Positions 36,620-46,699 of a DNA stretch of 64,000 nt are shown here, piece after piece. The translations under genes and the position numbers were made by a program. Below the pieces are notes generated by a model that saw only the letters and a list, made by a program, of their open reading frames with translations, was not told the DNA's origin and did no database searches. The first letter of the stretch is position 1. Every line of letters begins with the position of its first letter. Source of the DNA: Candidatus Rhodoferax mariagerensis (GTDB lineage Bacteria > Pseudomonadota > Gammaproteobacteria > Burkholderiales > Burkholderiaceae_C); the NCBI GenBank assembly GCA_016719055.1, contig JADKAW010000015.1, positions 62,001 to 126,000 of the forward strand, written 5' to 3'.

Positions 36620-39600
36620 GGGGTTACCTCTTGCTCAGGTGCCAGACCAAAAGCGGCGTCCATGGCCTCGATCAGGGCGCGCGCTGGTGCCAGATGCAAC
36701 CAACCGGCACCCGGCTGGTCGATGCCGCGCAAAAACAGGTAGAGTGCGCCCCCCACATGGCGGTCATAGTCGTAGTCCGGCAGGCGCGACTTCAGCAATC
36801 GGTGCAGCGCCAGCACGTACAGCGTGGCCTGAACGTCATAGCGGTGCGCCAGCATGGCCTGCTGCAGTTGCATCGGGCCATAAGCGTCCAGCCGGTTGGA
36901 CTTGTAGTCCAGCACGTAGTAGCGGTCCTGGTGCAGCAGCACCAGATCCATAAACCCGGTCAGCATGCCGTTCAGCTGGCGTGGCTGAAGCGCCGCGCGT
37001 GCCTGGCCGGGCCAAACATGGCGGCTGATCAGCGCGTCAAGCCGCTGGCTGGGCAGGTCTTGCACCGGCAGGGTAAAGCCCATTTCCGGCCATATCTCAG
37101 CAGGCTTTGATGCTCCTAATTGAAGAGCTATTTGCGCTTTATCCACAAGGGTTGGAGGCCAATTTGATGCAATAACTGCAGACACCCAGGGGCCCAGCAT
37201 GGCACCGTGCTCCGCGCTCAGGCCAAGGCGCAGGCTTTGCCGTGCCAGCAAGGCTGCCCATTCGTCTGCCAGCCCTGTGTCCTTGGTTGCTGACGCCGGC
37301 CAGTCGTGGCGGGCCTGCCACTCCAGCAGGTCATGCAACAAGGTGCCATAGCGGCTGCCTGCTGGAAACGCGTTGTAGGCAGGTTCGGTACTGAGCAGGT
37401 CGGTGGGCAAATCAGCGATGGGGTCAAGCGCGGCCAACGCGGCGGCGCTCGTGACATCGTCAGGCCCGGCGGCATCAAGCTGGGCATCGCGCAATTTTTC
37501 GTCGCGCTCATCAGGCAAGTCGGGCGAAGATGCCTCAGAAACATCCAACCCATCAGCCCTGTGGGCGGTCGCTACGTGACGCGTCAGCGCGCTAAAGCTG
37601 GACGTCCACCAGTTACTTTCAAGCGAGCGCGTCGGCACCAGCGCTGCCTGGCGCACCACGGCCAGCTGTGCTGGCTGGTACACCGCAGACGACGCCGCAG
37701 GCGCGGTCTGCACCGACACCGCCTTGCAGGCCCAGCCCTGCAAACAGTCCCACAAATCGCCCGGCTTGCTGCGCCCGAGCAGGCGCGAGATCGCCCCTTT
37801 GACCTTGGGTGTTTTGCCATCCACATCACCGCGCACTTGCGCAACGCCCAGCCGCACGGCCTGCCTGGCACGCGTCAGCGCCACATAAAACAGGCGAATG
37901 TCTTCGGCCAGGCGATCTTCGTCCGGGCGACCACTGCCACTTTCCTCGGCCCGGTAGAGCGATGCAAACGGTAAAAACACCAGCGGGTATTCCAGGCCCT
38001 TGGACTTGTGCAGCGTGACCACCTGCACCAGACGCGCGTCACTCTCCAGCCGCAGCTGCGCGGCCTCACCGCTGGCCTGCGGGTTGCGCAACTGGTTTTC
38101 AAGATGGCGAATCAGGGCGCCCTCGCCTTGCAGCTCCATGCTGGCAGCCTGCAGCAGCTCGCCCAGATGCAGCAGGTTGGTCAGCGCCCGCTCCCCTTGC
38201 GGGCGCTGCAGCAGTCGCGCGGCCAGGCCCTGGTCGTGCAACAACCGAGTCAACATGGGCAAAAACCCCTGCGCGCGCCACACCTGCTGCCACTGCATGA
38301 ATTGCTCAATTTGCGCGTCCCAGACGGCCTCGTCGGCAAACAGCGCTTCCAGCGCCTGCGGTGACTGGCCCCAGGTCTGGCTGGCCAGCGCAGCGCGCAC
38401 CGCGCGGTTGTTGCCAGGCGCGGCCACCGCCCGCAGCAGACGCCACAGGTCGCTGGCCTGGGTGCTGGCATACACACTGTTGCGCTCCGACAAAAAAACG
38501 CTGCGCACACCCCGCACCGCAAGGGCTTTGCCCATGGCCGCAGCCTCGTGCCGGTCGCGCACCAGCACGGCCATGTCGCCGGGTTGCGCCGCATCACGTT
38601 GCAGCAAGGCCACCATCTGGCTGGCAAACACGTCCGCCATGGCCGCCAGAAAAACATCCTTGCGCGGCGTTTTGTCAAAGGGCAAATGCCACACCGTCAT
38701 GGCCAGCTGAGCCTGACCGTTGACCTGCAGAGGCTGCACCTGCCGATTGCAGGCAGCCACCTGGACAAAAGGGACATCGCCAAACGGCGCCTTGGCATGG
38801 CTGAAAATTTGCTGCACTGCCGCCACCATGTCAGGCGTCGAGCGGAAATTGCCCGGCAGTGTGTAAATGCCCTGCGCCATGCTGCGCGCCCGCAGATAAG
38901 TGGCCAGGTCGGCCCCGCGAAAGCTGTAAATGGCTTGTTTGGGGTCTCCAATCATGATCAGGCCACCGGCTGGAATGGCGGCGTCCACGGCACTGGATTT
39001 TGAAGAAATCAGGCTGTAGCCCCCGTCCTCATTGCGCAAGGCGCTATAAATTTGATGAAGACTGCCAAATTGCCAGGGGTCGGTGTCCTGAAACTCGTCG
39101 ACCAGCGCCACCGGGTACTGGGCGCGAATGGCAGCGGCCAGGCGGCCATCGGGCGCTTTCAGCGCGTGGTACAGGTTTTGCAGCAGGTCCGAAAAATCAA
39201 ACTGCGCCACTTGCGCCTTGGCACGCTGGTAGGCCGCAGCCACCGCCCAGGCGGCATGGGCCAGCACGCCGTCTGCCACCTTGGGCTCCGCCTGCAAATG
39301 CACGTGCAGCGCTTCAACATCAGCCAGCGCCGGCCAGTTCGCCGCCGCCACCCAGCCCTTGTCGATCAGCGCGGTGCGGCCAAAACGCGCCAGCACTTCG
39401 GCATCAACGGCGCCGCCCTGCGCCCAATCGGCCATCTTGCTCAGCCAGCCGGCCAGGTAGTCGAGCCGGACCCCTTTGATCAGGCGCGCAGCAGCAGCGT
39501 CGCGAATGGCTTGCACCAGCGCATCGGTCCAGCCCACGCGCGCTCGCTTGTAGCGGCTTGGCTTGTTGCTGCCAAAGCGACCAGCGCGCCAGCAACACGT

Positions 39601-40312
39601 CGGGCGACTCGGGGGGTGCCTCATCGGGCTGGGGTGCGCGTTCTTGCGCGCGCCACACGACTTTTAGTTTGCCCAACAGCGCCTGCGGCGTGTCACCCAG
39701 CGATTGCAAGGCCTCCAGCGCCTGGGCATCGAGGGCATACAACCAGTGGCGCCAGTAATCCTGGGTAGCGACCAGCCTGAGACGATCGCTGTCGTCGACC
39801 CGGCTTTGGGTGAACAGGCTGGCACTGTCAAAAGCATGGGTCTTGAGCATGCGGCTGCACCAGCCGTGAATGGTGAAGATGGCCGCGTCGTCCATCCACT
39901 GCGCCGCCATGTCCAGCCGCCAGGCGCACTGTGGCCATTGCGCTTGCCCAATCTGCTGCGACAAGGTCTGCAAAAAGTCGTCAGCCAGCGTGGCCTCGCC
40001 GGTCTGAAAAAACCGCGCAGCTTGCGCCAGCCGGGCGCGGATGCGCTCGCGCAGCTCGGCGGTGGCGGCCTCGGTAAAGGTCATCACCAGAATTTGCGGC
40101 GGGTACAAGCCCGGCCCCAACTCGGCAGCACCCGCCTCAGTGGCAGGTGGCACATGCCCTAGCACCAGCCGCACATACAGTGCCGCCAGCGTCCAGGTCT
40201 TGCCGGTGCCGGCCGAAGCTTCAATCAGTTGCAGGCCCGTCAACGGCAAGGTCAGCGGGTTCAAGGTGTGAAGCAGCGGGGTGGCCGGCGTTTGGCAGCT
40301 GATGTCCGTCAT
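36616..40312 (-). pseudogene. recB: Exodeoxyribonuclease V subunit beta, one frameshift
   Basis: 3'-5' helicase and nuclease subunit of RecBCD, about 1230 residues if intact. The first part (from ATG at 40312) has LIEASAGTGKTWTLAALYVR (Walker A), VMTFTEAATAELRERIR and AAIFTIHGWCSRML. It leaves the frame after WQQQAKP near 39554. The second part resumes with YKRARVGWTDALVQAIRDA, continues through LVDEFQDTDPWQFG and HKSKGLEYPLVFLPFA, and ends in the nuclease LDYKSNRLDAYGPMQL. One extra base near 39550-39553 explains the break. It is otherwise uninterrupted, so a sequencing error or a very recent mutation is likely. ATGA overlaps join it to recC and recD. Confidence 0.88.
37105..37165 (+). repeat. 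Dispersed repeat copy inside recB
   Basis: aagagctatttgcgctttat, then ccacaagggttggaggccaa and tttgat, closely matching the copy at 60945-61005 (agctat, gcgctt, caaggg, aggccaatttgat). It encodes WPPTLVDKAQIALQL in frame within RecB. Confidence 0.65.
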
Positions 40313-43300
40313 GGCAGCGCCTGCGGTGAAAGTTCAACAGCGCCTAACAAATCACCATACAAGGTCTGAGCCCAGGCTGGCAAACCATCGGCTAGGTCGC
40401 CGTAGTGTTCAAACACGCGGCGCAAATAGGCGGATTCGGCCAGTTCGCCGCCAAATCGGCCGCCTTCAAAAGCTTCCTGCGCCAGCTCATGCGGGTCCTT
40501 GACAGGCTTGCCGGCCAGGGCCAGCGCCGGATTGTGCTGCTCAGCTTGCAGGTAGGCCCAGGCGGTTTTGCAGGCCACGGGCGGCGGCGCTTGCCAGGCC
40601 TGCTGATAGGCATGGGCGAGCCGGTTCAGTGCAGCCAGCGCAGCATCTGGCGCCAGCGGCTTCAAGCCCACCTGACCATCCACACCGATCTGCACGCTGG
40701 TTACCGCCAAACCGCTGGCGCAGGCGGCCAGGTGCCGAACCCATAAACCCACCAGCACATGCACCCGGGCGCTCTGGCTGCCGGGTTTGCCTTGCAGCAC
40801 GGCACCGGTGCGCGTGGCCAGCTGAAGGTAAGCGGGGGCGGCAGATGACGAGGCGGGCTCGGTGACTGGCAGTTTGTCGGGTGCCGTGCCCGTGGCCTGG
40901 CCAGGTGTCGTACCTGATGTCGTTGCCGATGTGCTGGCCGCCAGCCAAAACCCGGCCAGGGTGCCAGTCAGCGTGATGTTGTCAGCCAGCGCCAGGCCGA
41001 TGGGCTGCGCATCACACGCGTTGGGGTAGCGCTGCCGCCAGGTACTTTCAGCCTTCAACACGGTTTGCGCCTGGTCCAGCAAGGCCGTCGCGGTTTTTTG
41101 GCCAAACCCAGCCAGTGGCAACAGCCCGGCCGCCTGCAGTTGCCGCACCGCCCGTGCGTCGCCCCCCGAGGCCAGCAGGGCGGCACCGGCCTTGTGTTTT
41201 TGTAAGGCGTCCAGCGAAAACGGCTCGTCGTCCTGGGCCAGATCGTCCAGACTGTCAAACTCAACCTGCAGCCTGTTGCGGAAAAATACCTCAACCGGCT
41301 GGCGCAGCAGACGCTGCAAATCGGCCAGCGTCAGGGCGATAACAGCCGGGATGGCTGGGCTGGCTGCGCCTGTATTTGCTCTATATTCAATAGCATCTTG
41401 AGTAATATCTGTATCGGCTAGAGGCCGAATTTGTTCCCATTCTGTGGCAAAGGTCCGACAACCAGTACCGGCTTCAAAATAGGCCTGTGAGAACGGTTGC
41501 AGCGGCTGGGCGCGAACCCGGTGTGGCGGGTGCCAACAGGCCTTGACATGGTCGAGCAGCTGCGCCACCAGCACCGAGGGTGGTCGCGGGCTGTTGTCAC
41601 TGGCGCTATGGCCTTGCCAGCTCAGATACAACTTTTGCCGGGCCGACAGCAAGGCTTCCAGAAACAGGTAGCGGTCGTCTTCGCGACGCGAACGGTCGCC
41701 TGCGCGCCAGCTGCTGGCCATCAGGTCAAAGTCGCGTGCCGCCTGCACCCGTGGGTAGGCACCATCGTTCATACCCAGCAGGCAGATCACCTGAAACGGA
41801 ATCGCCCGCATCGGCATCAAGGTGCCAAACTGCACACCACCGCCAAAAAAACGCTGTTGCAGGCTGCTGCCTTCGAGCTGCGACAGCCAGTGTTCGCGCA
41901 CCACGTCCAGCGGCAAGGGGGTGACCAGCTCGGCTTGTTCGCAGGCCAGCAGCCAGTCGTCCAGTGGCGACAGCAGGCGCTCCATGGCGCGCTCATCATG
42001 TTCGTCGGCGCTGGCAAAAAAGCGTGCCACCAGGGCACGCAAGGTTTGCCCCCACTGCGCCGGGGTCTGGTCGATCTGCAGCTGGGGCAGGGTTTGCTCA
42101 ATGGCGCAGGTCCAGTCCAGCAGGCCTGCCGCCAGTGGGGCGTCCAGTCCGCTCAGCGCTGGTTGCGCCAGCATGCCTTGCCACAGGGGGTTGTCCTCGG
42201 ACGAGTCTGCGGCTTGCGCATTGGAGGCACTGTCCTGGGCGCTCCGTGTGACGTTGCCCTGGACATTACCCAGGGCATACCCCAGCAACAGTCGGCGCAA
42301 GCCAAACGCCCAGGTGTTGTGGGCCAGCCCCTGGGTGCCAGCGGGCAAACCCCAGGCCAGCCGGTGCGCTTCGTCCAGCCCCCAGCGCACCCCGGCGGCC
42401 TCCAGCCAACTTTGCAGCTGCTTCACGGCCGCCTCATTGAGCCCGAAGCGCTGACGAATGGCTGACACTTCAAACCAGGCCAGCCAGTCGGCCAGCGACA
42501 GGCGCAGGTTTGGCAGGTTCAGCAAACTTGCCAGCGCCTGCACCAGCGGGCTTTGGCGCGGTGTGGTGTCGGCCACCGAATACGGAATAAATCGGCGCTG
42601 GGTGGGCGTGAACCGGCCAAACACCGCGTGAATGTGGGGCGCAAACGCTTGCATGTCAGGCACCATGACCATCACGTCGCGCGCCAGCAGGGTCGGGTCG
42701 GCCTTGAACCAGAGCAGCAGCTGGTCATGCAGCACTTCAAGCTCGCGCTGGACGCTGTGGGCGGTGACAAAGCTGATCGAGCCGTCATCGGCCTGGGCCT
42801 GCGGCGTGGTGCCCGGAGGGGTCAGGTTCAGGATGGCCGACTGAAGCTGCGCCAATTGCGATGCGGGCGGCGGTGTCGCACCCTCTGGCGACGTCTCTTG
42901 CAAGGCTGGATCAGTAAACACATCAACCCGGCTCCAATGCGCCTGGTACTGCTCGGGCTGGTCATAACCGTCCAACAGATGCAGATAGTCACGCCCCTGC
43001 TGCCCCCACGACGCCAGCAACGGGTGCGTGGCGGTGTTCGAGGCGACCGCTGGCTTGACGGGTTGCCGGCGGCGCACTTGCTGGCGCAAGCGGGCATGGT
43101 CTTCAAGCACATCGCCCCAGTAATAACGGCACGGGTTTTGCACCAGCATCAGCACCTGGCACACCTGCCCCAAGGCGGCCAGCGCCTGCACCGACTGCAT
43201 CGACAAGGACGAGATGCCAAACACAATCAGGCGCGGTGGCAGCCCGGCAGCTGGTGCAGCGCCCACCCGGTCGGCGCCCAGCCCTTGCAGGGCCGCCACA

Positions 43301-43962
43301 AAACGCGCGTGCACGCTTGCACGCGAGGCCTCGGCCAACTCGGGGCCCACATCCTGGCGAAGATCACGCCACAACTGCGCCTGCCAGGCCTGCTCGGTGG
43401 GCAACGCCGGCGCCTTGGCCGCTTGTCCGCGCAACAGGTCATGCCCCTGCGCCCAGTCGGTCAGCCAGTCGGCACGGTAGCTTTGGTAGCCGTCCAGCAC
43501 ATCTGCAATTTGCAGCGACAACTGGTACAGCTTGCGCGGCGCGTTGTCACCCGCCAAATAACGCTGCAACGGCGCATACACCGGGTTTTGCGCGCACAGA
43601 TCAGGCAGCAGCCGCACCAGCCGCCACAGCAGCGTCGTCTTGTCAAACGGCATGTGCGCTGGCACGGCTGCTGGCCCCAGCACGCTGCGATAGAGCTGCC
43701 ACAGGTAGCTGCTGGGCAGCTCCATGCGCGTGGCGGCACAAATGCCCAGCGCGCCCGGGTCAGCCAGCGCCAGCTCCAGCCAATGTTTCATGCCATTGCT
43801 TTGCAGCAGGATCACCTCGGGCTGCAGCGGTGGCAACGGGTGGGCTCTGAGATAACTGGTGAGCAGGTCGCGCAGGTCTTCCAGCCGGTTGCCATGCAAC
43901 ACCATGAAGCCAGCTGGCGCGGATGCGTTAACGCTCAAAGCGGCTCCCGCTGACAAAGCCAA
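40309..43962 (-). CDS. recC: Exodeoxyribonuclease V subunit gamma
   Basis: Chi-recognition scaffold of RecBCD. 1217 residues. Family segments: FMVLHGNRLEDLRDLL at the start, EVILLQSNGMKHWLELALA, ICAATRMELPSSYLWQLYR, IFGISSLSMQSVQALAALG and QVICLLGMNDGAYPRVQAARDFDLM. The C-terminus has the FRNRLQVEFDSLDD region. The first ATG (43962) may be slightly early; another at residue 20 (MVLHGNR) would be the conserved beginning. An in-frame dispersed repeat lies near 41375-41428. First gene of the recCBD operon. Confidence 0.93.
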   Translation of the reverse strand: MALSAGAALSVNASAPAGFMVLHGNRLEDLRDLLTSYLRAHPLPPLQPEVILLQSNGMKHWLELALADPGALGICAATRMELPSSYLWQLYRSVLGPAAVPAHMPFDKTTLLWRLVRLLPDLCAQNPVYAPLQRYLAGDNAPRKLYQLSLQIADVLDGYQSYRADWLTDWAQGHDLLRGQAAKAPALPTEQAWQAQLWRDLRQDVGPELAEASRASVHARFVAALQGLGADRVGAAPAAGLPPRLIVFGISSLSMQSVQALAALGQVCQVLMLVQNPCRYYWGDVLEDHARLRQQVRRRQPVKPAVASNTATHPLLASWGQQGRDYLHLLDGYDQPEQYQAHWSRVDVFTDPALQETSPEGATPPPASQLAQLQSAILNLTPPGTTPQAQADDGSISFVTAHSVQRELEVLHDQLLLWFKADPTLLARDVMVMVPDMQAFAPHIHAVFGRFTPTQRRFIPYSVADTTPRQSPLVQALASLLNLPNLRLSLADWLAWFEVSAIRQRFGLNEAAVKQLQSWLEAAGVRWGLDEAHRLAWGLPAGTQGLAHNTWAFGLRRLLLGYALGNVQGNVTRSAQDSASNAQAADSSEDNPLWQGMLAQPALSGLDAPLAAGLLDWTCAIEQTLPQLQIDQTPAQWGQTLRALVARFFASADEHDERAMERLLSPLDDWLLACEQAELVTPLPLDVVREHWLSQLEGSSLQQRFFGGGVQFGTLMPMRAIPFQVICLLGMNDGAYPRVQAARDFDLMASSWRAGDRSRREDDRYLFLEALLSARQKLYLSWQGHSASDNSPRPPSVLVAQLLDHVKACWHPPHRVRAQPLQPFSQAYFEAGTGCRTFATEWEQIRPLADTDITQDAIEYRANTGAASPAIPAVIALTLADLQRLLRQPVEVFFRNRLQVEFDSLDDLAQDDEPFSLDALQKHKAGAALLASGGDARAVRQLQAAGLLPLAGFGQKTATALLDQAQTVLKAESTWRQRYPNACDAQPIGLALADNITLTGTLAGFWLAASTSATTSGTTPGQATGTAPDKLPVTEPASSSAAPAYLQLATRTGAVLQGKPGSQSARVHVLVGLWVRHLAACASGLAVTSVQIGVDGQVGLKPLAPDAALAALNRLAHAYQQAWQAPPPVACKTAWAYLQAEQHNPALALAGKPVKDPHELAQEAFEGGRFGGELAESAYLRRVFEHYGDLADGLPAWAQTLYGDLLGAVELSPQALP
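41375..41428 (+). repeat. Dispersed repeat copy inside recC
   Basis: ttcaatagcatcttgagtaa, then tatctgtatcggctagaggc and cgaatttg; the end ggctagaggccgaatttg matches the family consensus. In frame in recC, encoding ITQDAIEYRAN. Confidence 0.5.
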
Positions 43963-44007
43963 AGACAGTCCCTGAGGGCGGCGCGGGCATCCATCAACGT
44001 GCCAAGT

Positions 44008-44382
44008 CTAAAAATAGCGCTGAATCAGCAGCGCCAAAACCAGTCCCAGCACCACCAGCACCAGCCAAAGCAGCCGCTTGCGCAGGGTCTCGACACGCCC
44101 GATGAGCTGGGTATTCTGATCGGCCAGCGATTGGATCAATTCACTGGAGTCGCGCATTTGCTGGTGCAGCTCCGCGGTGGCCTGCTGCAGTTGCAGCACT
44201 TGCGCCTGCAAGTCTTGCAGGTTTGCACCGACTGCGGTGGCGGTTGGCGGTGCCGGCTCTACCGCAGGCCTGGGGCCCACCGATTTCCAGAGCTTTTTAG
44301 CACCCTGTGCCACTTTGGGTGCGTTTTCGATCACATCGCCCCAGGGCACCAACTTCAAGACTGTGAGCCAGCCGATTGCCAT
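44008..44382 (-). CDS. Small coiled-coil membrane protein
   Basis: A 124-residue protein. A short N-terminal amphipathic part (IGWLTVLKLVPWGDVIENAPK) precedes a Pro/Ala linker. A coiled coil follows at about 52-98 (LQDLQAQVLQLQQATAELHQ), and a C-terminal transmembrane helix at about 103-121 (LLWLVLVVLGLVLALLI). The plan is that of a tail-anchored inner-membrane protein. No family name is known to me; similar genes sit in related genomes. It is divergent from the Bcr/CflA exporter gene across a 92-bp region with an inverted repeat. Confidence 0.7.
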   Translation of the reverse strand: MAIGWLTVLKLVPWGDVIENAPKVAQGAKKLWKSVGPRPAVEPAPPTATAVGANLQDLQAQVLQLQQATAELHQQMRDSSELIQSLADQNTQLIGRVETLRKRLLWLVLVVLGLVLALLIQRYF

Positions 44383-44411
44383 CGAGTTACCTTTTGCCGT
44401 AGACAGAGGCG

Positions 44412-44460
44412 CAGATTGTCCATCATGGCCCGGCCGCGCACGACGCGGCGGGACAATCTG
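44412..44460. promoter_or_regulatory. 10-bp perfect inverted repeat with nested GC hairpin
   Basis: cagattgtcc (44412-44421) and ggacaatctg (44451-44460) are perfect arms. Inside, gccgcg-cacga-cgcggc pairs again. It stands between two divergent genes (start codons at 44382 and 44475), the position of a shared operator or of a structured leader for the exporter. Confidence 0.5.
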
Positions 44461-44474
44461 CTACGCTCAAACCA

Positions 44475-45680
44475 ATGACTTCTGACCCTTCCCACTCTCT
44501 GATGCCGCCTGGCGTGATCGTGTTGCTGCTGTCGCTGCTGCTGGGCCTGCAGCCCATCACCACCGACCTGTATTTGCCGGCGCTGCCGATGCTGACTGCC
44601 GACCTGAACGCACCCATGTCGCAGGCGCAGCTCACGCTGACCGCCTTGCTGCTGGCTTTTGGCATCTCGCAGCTGGTGTGGGGGCCGTTGTCCGACAAGT
44701 TTGGCCGCCGCCCGATTTTGCTGGTGGGCATGGCAGCCTATGTGCTGGCATCCGTGGCCAGCACACTGGCACCCAGCATGGTGTGGCTGATTGTCTGGCG
44801 CACCGTGCAGGGGGCGGCCATGGGTGCCGGCGTGATGTGTGCCCGCGCCATCGTGCGCGACCTGTATTCTCCGGTGCAAGGCGCCCGGGTCATGAGCAAG
44901 GGCCTGAGCGGGCTGGGCGTGATTGCCTGCCTGAGCGCACCGCTGGGCGGGCTGGTGACCGAGCTGCTGAGTTGGCGCTTTGCCCTGCTGGCCCCGGCTT
45001 TTTTTGGTGCCATGGCGCTGATGGTGGTGGCGCTGCGCTTTGAAGAAACTGCGCCGCAGAAAAACCCGCCGCCACTGCGCTTTGGCACCCTGATGACGAG
45101 CTGGCAGCGCATTTTGCGGCACCCGACGTTTCTGGCTTTTTCGGCGCTGTCAGCGGCCTCTTACGGCGGGCTGTTTACTTTTCTGGCGGCGTCTTCGTTT
45201 GTGTTCATCGGTGTGCTGGGTCTGAGCAAAACCCAGTACGGCATGGTCATGTTCATCAATTCGGTGGCCTATATTGGCGGCACATTTGTCTGCCGCCAGT
45301 GGCTGCCACGCTTTGGCGTGCGCCGCTCGGTGGCGCTGGCGGGTGGTTTGTCGCTGAGTGGCGGCACACTGATGGCGCTGCTGACGTTGTCGGGTTGGGT
45401 CAACGTCTGGAGCATCATGCTGCCGCAGTTGCTGTTCATGGTGGGCCACGGCATTCATCAGCCGTGCGGCCAAAGCGGTGCAGTGGGACCGTTTCCACAG
45501 TCAGCCGGAGCGGCGTCCGCACTCAACGGCTTTTTGATGATGGTGTGTGCTTTTGGCATGGGTTTTTGGCTGGGTGGCCACATGGACGGCACCGTGTTGC
45601 CGCTCACGCTGGGTATCTGGTTCTGGAGCGTGCTGATTGCCACCTCAGCCTGGACGCTGGTGCAGCGGCACGGGGTTTGA
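44475..45680 (+). CDS. Bcr/CflA family multidrug exporter (MFS)
   Basis: A 401-residue proton-driven exporter of the DHA1 group, twelve helices. It begins with LQPITTDLYLPALPMLTADL, the helix 1 signature of the Bcr/CflA family. Motif A follows: LVWGPLSDKFGRRPILLVG. Helix 4-5 shows VWRTVQGAAMGAGVMCARAI and RDLYSPVQGARVMS. Relatives export bicyclomycin, chloramphenicol or dipeptides. The substrate here is unknown. Divergent from the small coiled-coil gene. A dispersed repeat begins 10 bases after its stop. Confidence 0.92.
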   Translation: MTSDPSHSLMPPGVIVLLLSLLLGLQPITTDLYLPALPMLTADLNAPMSQAQLTLTALLLAFGISQLVWGPLSDKFGRRPILLVGMAAYVLASVASTLAPSMVWLIVWRTVQGAAMGAGVMCARAIVRDLYSPVQGARVMSKGLSGLGVIACLSAPLGGLVTELLSWRFALLAPAFFGAMALMVVALRFEETAPQKNPPPLRFGTLMTSWQRILRHPTFLAFSALSAASYGGLFTFLAASSFVFIGVLGLSKTQYGMVMFINSVAYIGGTFVCRQWLPRFGVRRSVALAGGLSLSGGTLMALLTLSGWVNVWSIMLPQLLFMVGHGIHQPCGQSGAVGPFPQSAGAASALNGFLMMVCAFGMGFWLGGHMDGTVLPLTLGIWFWSVLIATSAWTLVQRHGV

Positions 45681-45689
45681 TTTCTTAGA

Positions 45690-45752
45690 GCAAAAAAGCC
45701 CTCTAGCCCTTATAAAATCTGCGCTAGAAGCTATGAAGTTTGAAGCATCTCA
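45690..45752 (-). repeat. Dispersed repeat copy after the exporter gene
   Basis: On the minus strand: catagcttctagcgcagatt, then ttataagggctagagggctt, matching the agct, agcgc and aagggctagaggcc blocks of the family. Intergenic; may act as a terminator-like spacer. Confidence 0.55.
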
Positions 45753-45859
45753 GTATCAGTTGCTGACGTGGAAAACCTCAAAATGCAACGACGCAATGCG
45801 CCCGTCAGTGCCGCCAGATAAGTGATATTTGAGACTTCCGCGTCCCTAAGGTTCAGGCT

Positions 45860-46699
45860 TCAGCCAATGACAATCCCACGGTTTTGCGGCACGGTGCATG
45901 GGCAAACGGCGTAGGGACAAAGTTGCGGCGCATCATTCAGCCGAAAGCTGGCCTGATAGATATTGCCGAGGTAGTTTTCGCCGTGGCGCTTGGCCGGATA
46001 ACAGGCGTAGGCATCGCCCTTGGGATGAAGGATGAAATACCGAAAACCGGCATGGCAGGCTTTACCCTGGTGCGAGTAACCGCGGTTCATGCTACCCGGG
46101 CCGGCCAGGTCTGCAAAGGCCCGATCAAGCTTCCAGCGGTCGATCAGACCGTAAGGTGCCGGACGACCATTGATCCGCATCAGTTGGGGATAAAACTTCA
46201 TGCCAGCGGCTTCAAACTCTCGGCGAAGTGCCGCGGCCGCGCTGACTCGGCCGGGTTGCACCACATGATTCACCACAAAACTTGCCTTGGGCAACGCAGA
46301 CAACAGTTGTTTTGCCGCGATGGCCTTGGCAAGAAAGGCTTGTGGGCTGGTCTCTTCCACATGCAGCGAGCAGGAAAAGGTGCGCAGGCCATGCCCTGCT
46401 GCCGTTATAAAACGTTCGATGACGGGCAAGGGCACTGAGAGATTGGTGAGCAGCGACACACGGTGCCCGGCACCCACCAAGCGAGCTGCCACTTCCGGCA
46501 GGCGTTTGAGCAGAAACGGCTCTCCGCCGGACAACTTGAACTCCCACACCCCGGGCAAGGCGCAAAGCACATCGAGTCCCCTCTCCAGTGCCTCGTCGTC
46601 CGGGCCGCCAACACCCTCAGCGTGCTTTTGCACGCAGTAGCTACAACGGTAGTTGCAGCCCCCCACGATATTCCAATTCACGACCGGGCGCTGATTCAT
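45860..46699 (-). CDS. Radical SAM protein with SPASM-like C-terminal cysteines (second of pair)
   Basis: A 279-residue radical SAM enzyme. CNYRCSYC near residue 17 binds the catalytic 4Fe-4S cluster; LSGGEPFLL follows as the SAM-binding GGE motif. The C-terminus has cysteines in GKACHAGFRYF, AYACYPAKR and LCPYAVCPCTVPQ, spaced like a reduced SPASM/twitch auxiliary-cluster domain. ATG at 46699 is preferred because it gives an ATGA overlap with the preceding gene like the other junctions of this operon; an earlier ATG at 46738 is possible. Substrate unknown: such enzymes modify peptides or small metabolites. Last gene of the four-gene operon. Confidence 0.85.
   Translation of the reverse strand: MNQRPVVNWNIVGGCNYRCSYCVQKHAEGVGGPDDEALERGLDVLCALPGVWEFKLSGGEPFLLKRLPEVAARLVGAGHRVSLLTNLSVPLPVIERFITAAGHGLRTFSCSLHVEETSPQAFLAKAIAAKQLLSALPKASFVVNHVVQPGRVSAAAALRREFEAAGMKFYPQLMRINGRPAPYGLIDRWKLDRAFADLAGPGSMNRGYSHQGKACHAGFRYFILHPKGDAYACYPAKRHGENYLGNIYQASFRLNDAPQLCPYAVCPCTVPQNRGIVIG

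Noticed and set aside
42553..43953. 466-codon plus-strand frame antisense to recC
   Set aside because: Compositional shadow of recC, without motifs.
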